From contig NC_061868.1 in the NCBI RefSeq assembly GCF_907164915.1, forward strand, positions 26,469,819 through 26,533,818: a DNA stretch of 64,000 nt. The letters run 5' to 3'. Source of the stretch: Impatiens glandulifera (Eukaryota > Streptophyta > Magnoliopsida > Ericales > Balsaminaceae). Under the pieces are notes generated by a model that was not told the origin of the DNA, did no database searches, and worked only from the letters and a program-made list of their open reading frames with translations. Below are positions 53,797 to 61,800 of the stretch, piece after piece. Every line of letters starts with the position of its first letter. Within the stretch, counting starts at the first letter, position 1. The translations under genes and the position numbers were made by a program.

Positions 53797-54857
53797 TTAG
53801 ACGTGCAGTCTAACTCGTGGAGTTAGACGTGCAGTCTAACTCATGGAGTTAGACGTGTAGTCTAATAGATCTCGTAATTAGACGTGTAGTCTAACTCGTG
53901 GAGTTAGACGGGCAGTCTAATGGATCTCGTAATTAGACGTGCAGTCTAATAGATCTCGTAATTAGATGTGCAGTCTAACTTGTGGAGCTAGACGTGCAGT
54001 CTAATGGATCTCGTAATTAAACGTGCAGTCTAACTCGTGGAGTTAGATGTGCAGTCTAATAGATCTCGTAATTAGATGTACAGTCTAACTTGTGGAGCTA
54101 GACGTGCAGTCTAACTCGTGGAGTTAGATGTGCAGTCTAACTTGTGGAGTTAGACGTGTAGTCTAATGGATCTCGGAATTAAACATGCAGTCTAACTTAG
54201 TGGAGTTAGACGTCCAGTCTAATGGATCTCGGAATTAGACGTGTAGTCTAATGGATCTCGGAATTAGACGTGCATTCTAACTCATGGAGTTAAACGTGCA
54301 GTCTAATGGATCTCGTAATTAGACGTGCAGTCTAACTCGTGGAGTTAGACGTGCAGTCTAATGGATCTCGAAATTAGACGTGTAGTCTAACTCAGCAGAG
54401 TTAGACGTGTAGTCTAATGGATTTCGGAATTAGACATGTTGTCTAACTCAGCGGAGTTAGACGTGCATTCTTATAGATCTATGAATTAGACGTGCAGTCT
54501 AACTCAACAGAGTTAGACATGCAGTCTAATGGATTGTGAAAGTTAAACGTATAGTCTAACTCCTTCAGATTAGTCTGAAGTGGAACGGAATTAGATGTAC
54601 AGTTTAACTCAGCGGAATTAGACGTGCAGTCTAATAGAAAGAGAAAGTTAGACGTGCAGTCTAACTTATGAAAGTTAGACGTGCAGTCTAACTTGTGAAA
54701 GTTAGACATGCAGTCTAACTCCTTCAGATTAGTCTGAATTGATTGTAATTAGACGTAAGTCTAATCCCATTAGAACAGGTGGTCTAATGGATTCTGTTAT
54801 TAGACGGGGACGTTTGATTTCATTAGACAAGGTCGTCTAATTGAAATGCGTCTAATT
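53797..54857. repeat. TTAGAC/GTCTAA hairpin array in the 3' LTR
   Basis: Just over 30 copies of TTAGACGTGCAGTCTAA and variants by manual count, with the same linkers as the 5' LTR array. Copy number and order differ between the two LTRs, so the array changes faster than the rest of the LTR. Confidence 0.95.
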
Positions 54858-55472
54858 GCTTTGCTTAAGCAGTTGCTTGAAGCTAGCACCCGTCAACCCA
54901 CGTGGTATAGCTGTTAGCTACTTCTGCTCCACTTTCTTGTGAAGATCAGTACGACAACCCTATGCAACCAATTAACTAATGACACGTAGGCGAATATCCT
55001 TCCCACTACTTATTTTGCAGGTAAATCTCTGAAGAATATTCGGTGCACTACCTGTTGTGTACGGCCACGATCCTTATATTTGGAGTCTGTTGTGTATTAT
55101 GGAGGCGTTCCAATGGAAGAGTGTCACGTATCATTCTGAATATTCGACCGTTGGTATCTATGAATATTTAAAGATTCCTAAGGACAACGGACGAACTGCC
55201 GAAATTACAGAGAGAGAAATCAGTCGATCAACTTTCTTACTAAAATTACTGAGAAATCAAGCCTATGAACATTCATACTATGAAGTTGCGTTCCTGATTG
55301 TACTGTGTTAATCAAAAGAGAGTTAGAATCAAAGCATCCTTTAGCTGAGTAATATTCTTCATCTAGTAAGTTGAACAGAGCGTGTTCTGTTCAACAATGA
55401 GCTAAGTGTGTGCAAACTGTATTTGATTTGAATCATATTATAGTAAATCCTTCCGGTGGTTGGAAGAAGGGG

Positions 55473-55507
55473 TGACGTAGGAGAGTTTGCTCCGAACATC
55501 CATAAAC
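55473..55507 (+). promoter_or_regulatory. Shared SIRE-like LTR core
   Basis: TGACGTAGGAGAGTTTGCTC followed by CGAACATCCATAAAC. Confidence 0.6.
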
Positions 55508-55726
55508 AAACTGCTGTGTTGTTCCTTTCTATCATCTTCTCATTTTTCATCTTAAGCTTCAAACCCAAGTAAACATTCCGCACTTGATTCCGTCTCAAGT
55601 GTTTACAAGGGTTTGCGTAGAATAGAATGTGAATTAAATCCCTAACAAGATTTCTTTCAAACTATTTTTCAAAAGTCTTCATCAATCACCAGACCCCCGT
55701 CTCTATTGATTAAGCTGATCCTATCA

Positions 55727-55887
55727 AAGCTCGTATTCATAGAAGTCGTTCCCCAAGGAGAATAACAAGAGGTGGTTTGCCTATCCAAGGTGGTCGTGGA
55801 GGTCGCGGAGGTGGTCGTGGAGGTGGTCGAGGAGATAATCGAAGCTTCATAGAACGTGTACTCGACAACAGAGATCCTGATCGCTAA
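55727..55887 (+). pseudogene. Arg/Gly-rich tail of another extra ORF
   Basis: An open frame starting right after LTR B: ARIHRSRSPRRITRGG, then GGRGGRGGGRGGGRGDNR and a stop at 55885. An RGG-box tail of this kind binds RNA in many proteins. The following 170 bases are 3' internal sequence ending in a polypurine tract. Most simply it is the C-terminal end of extra ORF A, cut off by the insertion of element B; it could also come from a third element. Confidence 0.5.
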
Positions 55888-56040
55888 ATACTCAAGAACT
55901 AAAAGGGAAGAATCTTGAACTTTCCTTTTCTTGAACTTTCCTTTCTTTATTTTATGAACTCTGTGTGTGATTATAAATAGACTGGTTGGTTTCTGAGATT
56001 ATATTTTTAACTCAATTTTTAACTTAGTTTTAAGATCATC

Positions 56041-56053
56041 AAAAAGGGGGAAA
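56041..56053 (+). other. Polypurine tract of flanking SIRE-like element
   Basis: AAAAAGGGGGAAA before TGTTGGATTAATTT, as in element B. Confidence 0.8.
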
Positions 56054-56240
56054 TTGTTGGATTAATTTAAATAAGGAAAAGATTAAATTAATTAAGAAAG
56101 AAATAATTAATTAACTTAAGAGATAAGAACAAAATAATTTTAATGATGTGGTTATATTAAACTAAGTTGTGACTTGAACAAAACTAAGTTGGGTAACTTA
56201 CTTTTGTGCAGGTATAGATCTAAAGAAGACTGTATATTCG

Positions 56241-56890
56241 GATGTCGTCTAACTCCTTTAGACGTGGTCTAAGTAGTGCGTATTGTTAGACGTAGTCTAA
56301 CTCCTGCAGATGCGGTCTAAGGAAAGCACAGTTAGACGTCGTCTAACTCCTTCAGACGCGGTCTAAGGAAAGCGCGGTTAGACGTCGTCTAACTCCTTTA
56401 GATGTGGTCTAAGGAAATTGTGATTAGACGTCATCTAACTCTTTCAAACGCGGTCTAAGGAAAGCGAAGTTAGACGTCGTCTAAGTCCTTTAGACGTGGT
56501 CTAATTAAAGCGCGCTTAGACGTCGTTTAACTCCTTCAGATGCGGTCTAAGGAAAGCGCGGTTAGACGTCGTCTAACTCCTTCAGACGCAGTTTAAGGAA
56601 AGCGCGGTTAGACATCGTCTAACTCCTTTAGACGCGGTCTGAGGGAAGCGCGGTTAGACGTCGTATAAATCCTTTAGACATTGTTTAAGGAAAGAGCGGT
56701 TAACGTCGTCTAACTCCTTCAGACGCGGTCTAAGGAAAACGTTTTTAGACGTCGTTCAACTCCTTTAGACGTGGTCTAATGAAGAAGCGTAGTTATATGT
56801 CATCTAACTTCTTGTTAGACGTGGTCTGAAGAAGAAGCGTAGTTAGACGTCTTTCGACTTGATCAGACGTCTGGAGGAGCGTCTGTTTCT
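56241..56890. repeat. 46-base array of GTTAGACGTCGTCTAAC hairpins
   Basis: About 13 units of GTTAGACGTCGTCTAACTCC, then TTCAGACGCGGTCTAAGG and a short linker (AAAGCGCG). Each unit has two inverted repeats: GTTAGAC/GTCTAAC and AGAC/GTCT. Related in its words but not in its unit to the arrays in LTR B. Confidence 0.9.
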
Positions 56891-57084
56891 CTAGTTTTAA
56901 AACCAAACACCCGATTTTCGGCCATAAATTGTTTTGAACAAATTGATCAGCACCCAGGTCAAATGATACATTGGGATGATGATTTTAATCTTCTTGGGAG
57001 CTTTGTGAAGCTACTTAAGATCTTGGATCAAAGAATCCAAGTCTCCATCAAAAATGCAAAATTTGTAATTTTGATGTTCTTAAA

Positions 57085-57345
57085 GACTAAGAGGTCCGAC
57101 CAGGACCATGAGTAATGACCAAGGATTTTCGGTCAAGACCGAGAGGTCCGACCAATAAATTTGAGTCAAGACCGAGATGTTTGACTGAGGCTTTTCATCT
57201 AGGATCGAGAGGTCCAACCGATGTTCTTCATCTAGGATCGAGAGGCCCGACCGAGAATTTTAACATTCGACCGAGGAGTCAAACTTATGATCAAGGAGTC
57301 TCGCACCCGACTGATAACTCCTGAACTTAGGACCGATGACTTCCA
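57085..57345 (+). repeat. ~38-base array with GAGAGGTCCGACC
   Basis: About six diverged units centred on AAGACCGAGAGGTCCGACC(A/G), with linkers such as TTTTCATCTAGGATC. It lies in the same LTR fragment, after the TTAGAC-type array. Confidence 0.8.
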
Positions 57346-57828
57346 CCTAAAATATTCAAATTATTTTAATTAAAAATCATTAGAAATTTATAAGCATATA
57401 ATTAAATAGTGAATTATATATTATTAATAATTTATAAAAAAATAATTAATAAATTAAAGTTATTAATATCAAAATATATATAACATCGCAGGTGTATAGA
57501 TAATATTTATTATTAAATATTTTTATAAATATAAAAAATAAATTGAACTATAAGCTAAATCAAACTAACCCTAAAATCGCCACGCTCGCTCGTGATAGTG
57601 AGAAGTGACTCAATGAGATTGGAATTAACTATTCTTTCGTGAATTCCTAGCGGGGAATATACTTTTCCACTATTTAAATAAAATTTATTTATTGTCTGAT
57701 TCAAGGCCGTGTTTGATTTGGGTTATTGAAACCACTCCAAACAAATTAAATATATTTCAATTCATCTTTCATAAATCACATTACTAAATTGACAAATTAA
57801 ATATTAATTATAACTCAATACATTAAAT
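57346..57828. other. AT-rich spacer
   Basis: No recognisable gene or element; a short GC-richer stretch lies at 57580-57660. Confidence 0.5.
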
Positions 57829-58161
57829 GGGAAATTTGAGCTGATGACCCTACAAAGGGACTAAAATGAGCTAGTGACATGCGCATAATTTTAAATGTGT
57901 TAGTGACCACTTCATATTTTTTGACAAAATTTGTCCCCGTTGCTAGACGCAACCGGATGCCACGTGAAAAGTCTACATTAGCGAGACAGAACCGGCATTC
58001 GCGAGACACAAATTTTGTTTTTTTTTTTTTAAAGAAAATTAAAAAAATAATTTTGAAAAAATTTGCTTCTGGCGATTACCGGTTGCGTCTCGCAACAGAG
58101 ACAATTTCGTCAAAAAAATATGAAATGTTCATCAACTTATAAAATCACCAACTCATTTACC
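57829..58161. mobile_element. Foldback MITE related to 8966-9299
   Basis: The left end GGGAAATTTGAGCTGATGA mirrors the right end (reverse complement GGGTAAATGAGTTGGTGA, the last bases supplied at 58433-58441 after the nested element). Inside, arms of nearly 60 bases (about 57893-57953 and 58075-58135) are inverted copies centred on GACGCAACCGG/CCGGTTGCGTC. No coding capacity. Target duplication not identified. The next MITE is inserted at its right end. Confidence 0.6.
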
Positions 58162-58432
58162 CAGAGAGAAATCTATGTAGGGGCTCGGGTGGGCTGGAGC
58201 CCACCCCGAATTTTTTTTTTTATATATTTTTTTTTACGATAAAATATGACATTACCTTATATTCTTAAAAAAATTTAATATAATTCATTGTTTTTTTTTT
58301 ATCTAATTATTAAAAAAATGGTAAAATTTATTTTTATATACTTGTTTTTTTTTTTTAAAATCGTTATTATTTTAAGTCTACCTTAAATTTTTTTCAAGCC
58401 CACCCCAGTTTGAAATTCTGAATTCGTCCCTA
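58162..58432. mobile_element. Non-autonomous hAT-type MITE (271 bases)
   Basis: Flanked by perfect 8-base duplications CATTTACC (58154-58161 and 58433-58440). Left end CAGAGAGAAATCTATG; right-end reverse complement TAGGGACGAATTCAGA. Just inside are GGGCTGGAGCCCACCCC and AAGCCCACCCC around an AT-rich middle, the same plan as the 1.15-kb element at 17343-18491. Confidence 0.8.
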
Positions 58433-58440
58433 CATTTACC

Positions 58441-58808
58441 CCTATTACGAGGTTCGTCCAGTTTTCCCATTAAATTGTCATTCTTCATTCCAAATAATAT
58501 AACATCAAACAAACCCTAACTATAGTTGTAGTATTCTAGCTAGGATCAGTCTTCATTTTTCGGTGGTGTCTGTAATTCCAAAGAAGTCAGGACAAGGGGA
58601 CGCTTTACGAACGTAATCATGGCTAAAAGCTGCTTTATAGAGAGACCTTTCTGATTCGTTTCCGACTTGGAAGAAGCCTTTCGAATGTATTTATTCTCCA
58701 TCTCTTTACGACCTTGATTTTGCTTTCTAGTTCTCTTTCTATATGGTCTTATGTAGGAGTATAATAACTCAAATGCTGGTGTGTTATTGTTAGTCCTAAT
58801 CCAAGGAA
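58441..58808. other. 5' flank of the kinase gene
   Basis: The likely promoter and 5' UTR of the gene starting at 58809. No clear TATA box was fixed. The 94-codon minus-strand frame here (58546-58830) overlaps the start codon and looks fortuitous. Confidence 0.4.
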
Positions 58809-61800
58809 ATGGAAATTGTGGTGGAGCCAATGGTTGAAGAAGATACGGTGTATGTTGCCTTGGGAAAGAATCTCAACGACGGAAAATCAATTTTGGAATG
58901 GGCGTTGCAATATCAAAGAGGAAATTATATATGCATCCTTCATGTTCATCAGCCTGCCCAGCGGATTCCTTTCTGTAATTCTCCTGCTTCATCTCCTATT
59001 ACATATGTATACTATCTATTCATAATCACATTTGTGGAGATAATCTCTCATACTTTCAGAAAATTCTAGGACCATATTTTATAAATCTGACTATATAGCT
59101 TCAATGTTTGTTCACTTTAGGCATATTGATCAGGCAATTTCTGTTTCATTGTTTCCACCAGGATGCTAGAATTGCCAATGGTTTTGTAATTGGAGAACCA
59201 TATCTACTTTGTTCTTTATTTCGTGCTTTCTTAATTGCAGTGGGTACAAAATTCCTTGTGAGCCAATTGGACGAAAAGCATGTTAAAGCACACCGGGAAG
59301 AGGAGAAGAAAGAGATGAATAAGCTTCTTGATAATTACAGATCAATATGTGGTCGTGCTGGGGTACATGTTTCACTTTATTAACATACTCTTTTAATGCA
59401 TATTCTGAGTATTATCTTAAAGCATCACGCCCTTTCTTTGTTGAATTTATGAATAGAAATGCTTCAATTTTTTTTGGGTACATTAACACCCTTTCATTTA
59501 TGTTTTACAGGTTTTGGCAAAGGTTCTACATACTGAAAATGACGCAGTTGAGAAGGGTATTGTTGATTTAATATCACAGTATGCAATAAGGAAACTTCTT
59601 ATGGGTGGTAAAATATCAAGGTACATACTCAAGGATAAATATCTTTCAAGTTACTTTGAAATTTTGGTAAATGTGTTTCTCAGGTTGATATGAATAGCAA
59701 CACTTAAAGCAAAATATTATTTTGACAAAAAAAGTTTGTCCTTTCCTTTTCTTTATCCTCAAGTTTTAGCTAGAAGGCTCAAAGATCCTAATTATGCAGA
59801 ATTTGCTTCAGTAGCAAGATCAACCAAATAATGTAACCATTTTTTTCCAGATAAAGATGAATTGAATAACTAGCAGTAACTGATTGATCTTAGTTGATAA
59901 TGTTAATTATTTATTTTGGAGGTTATAAAAACAACTTTATGCAATCAGTTTGTTTACAAGAAAAAAAAAAGAGTTGCAACCATACTTTAGTAACCTCGGT
60001 ATTGGATAAGATAATCTAAAACTTGACCTTTGCTAATGTGATGTGCTTGCCTTAACTTAGGACTTCAGATTCGTGAATACCAGTTCTAAGGATGCAAATT
60101 TTATAAGAAGAAAAAAATGTTCCTAGTCAAGGAGGGTCAAAAGTCTTAATTTAAAGAGAGGTTGTTTCCAGCATGACTATTTTTGTTTTTGGTAAAAAAA
60201 AAAGTGTAAATTTATCAATATATCCTAATGGCATTACAAAGGATAATTTTTTTTTTATCAGATATACAACCTGAAGGTAATCCCGAAAGAAATCCTAAAC
60301 AGTGACTTGAATTCCTGAAGGTATACTCTTAGAAACAAAACAAAAAGAGAAAAAAAATATTTCCTGAAGGAATATAGCACGACTTGAAATCATCGCAAAT
60401 TATCCACTAAGTGTGCACCAACTCGGTGACATTGAAAACTGCTCTCTAAAGGAAACATCTTGTTGCTGGTAAAAAGAAAACATGGTAAAATGAAGTTAGA
60501 TCTGAGGGTTGATCATGACAACGATGAAACAGACAAATTGTTAAAGCTTTACTACAACTTACAAGGCAAGGGCCCTTATAGTAAGAAGTAGATGCTCCAT
60601 TTCTTGTCAGTTTTTCACTCTAGGCGATCAGTTAGATCTCTTTTTTTTTCATTTTATATGTTTTTCTTTAGTAAATGTTTAATATCCTTTTGGTAGTCAA
60701 CAAATATAGACAATTCTACATATATCTTGACCTTATGAGGTAACATTTTATTTACTGGCTGCACCTACATGGCAGGAATACAAGGGAACTCAAGTCTAAG
60801 AAAGCAATCTATGTTCAACTTGAAGCACCTATTTATTGTCATATTTGGTTCATCAGAAAAGGGCAACTTGTCCATTCCAGGTATGATTAAGAGTTTTCAA
60901 ATAATTAGTTGGTTATACTGTCTTTGGCTCAGCTAGTTTATGTTTTGAAGAGAATGATTGACATATGCTTATGGATATATTTTCATGGGAAGAAAATTAA
61001 CACTCAATATTTTCTGAAATCTGCAAGCAATATCATTTTGTTGAATTCTTTCCGGATGGTCCACCACAAAATGAAAGGAATGCTCTTCCATTCGACTTTC
61101 TTGATAGCCGCCAATGAACTGTCTCTAGTTTCTAACTATTGTTATGGCTCGTGATTATGACTTATATGTTGTCGTATATCTACATAAGCCTAAGATCATT
61201 TTCTTTCCCTATATTATTTAGTCTACATACTGAAACTGATGATATTAAAAAACTATGCCTTCCAAATAGGGAAGGTAGATTATCAGGAATCGGCATGGAT
61301 AGTGCACCACTGTCCTTGCAGGCAAGTCCAAGTGCTCAAACTGGAATTGGTGTTTCTGCAAGCTCACTGTCTTCCAGGGGATGGAAGAACAGGTTGATTT
61401 CATCTCCAGATTATTCGAGAATATGGTCAAACATTCATGGCACGGGGATAGGTCTATCCCCTGTAGATTGTGCAGAAGGGGCAACTCCAAGGAGTCTGTC
61501 ACAGCATTCCTCATCTTCTTCTGGCAGATCAACTCGTACAATTCCAAGTAGGAGCTGCTCATCAACTTCATCTTGTGCATCAGCTTCTCCACGTGAAATG
61601 ATTGATTATGCTATCCAAGCTTCACCTGTAAGAACTCAAGATACATTGTGATACACGGATTTAGACAAGAATAAGGGAGATTATTAACATGTATATCTCC
61701 CTCAAAACAAGGAGACTAGCCCATTTATAGAGCTCATGAGCTTGGGCTGGTTGAACAAATTTTCTAAACAGAAAAGTTAATGAAATGAACGATGAGTATG

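Larger units (their letters stand above)
45745..55726 (+). mobile_element. SIRE-like Ty1/copia element B
   Basis: 5' LTR (start missing) - primer-binding site - gag - protease - integrase - RT - RNase H - spacer - extra ORF - polypurine tract - 3' LTR, all on the plus strand and about 10 kb. The integrase, RT and extra-ORF order with very long LTRs fits the SIRE/Maximus lineage. The LTRs are about 90% identical over a 155-base stretch compared by eye. Multiple stops make it defective. It may have been inserted into the extra ORF of element A. Confidence 0.85.
53612..55726 (+). repeat. Element B 3' LTR
   Basis: 2115 bases from TGTTAGGTCAAATTATTTTG to AAGCTGATCCTATCA, bounded by the polypurine tract. 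Half of its length is the hairpin array. It is one of the longer LTR types for copia, as in SIRE. Confidence 0.9.
56055..57345 (+). repeat. SIRE-like LTR fragment with two arrays
   Basis: Starts TGTTGGATTAATTTAAATAA, related in style to the LTR starts at 39248 and 35086. It contains two different tandem arrays and then fades into AT-rich DNA. The shared LTR core was not found, so its 3' part is deleted. It is the natural 3' LTR of the element whose tail is at 55727-55887. Confidence 0.6.

Noticed and set aside
54479..54709. Minus-strand open frame with repeated LDCTSNF.
   Set aside because: It is the hairpin array read on the other strand.
58546..58830. 94-codon minus-strand frame overlapping the start of the kinase gene.
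   Set aside because: It overlaps the well-supported first exon and its 5' flank on the opposite strand and resembles no known protein.
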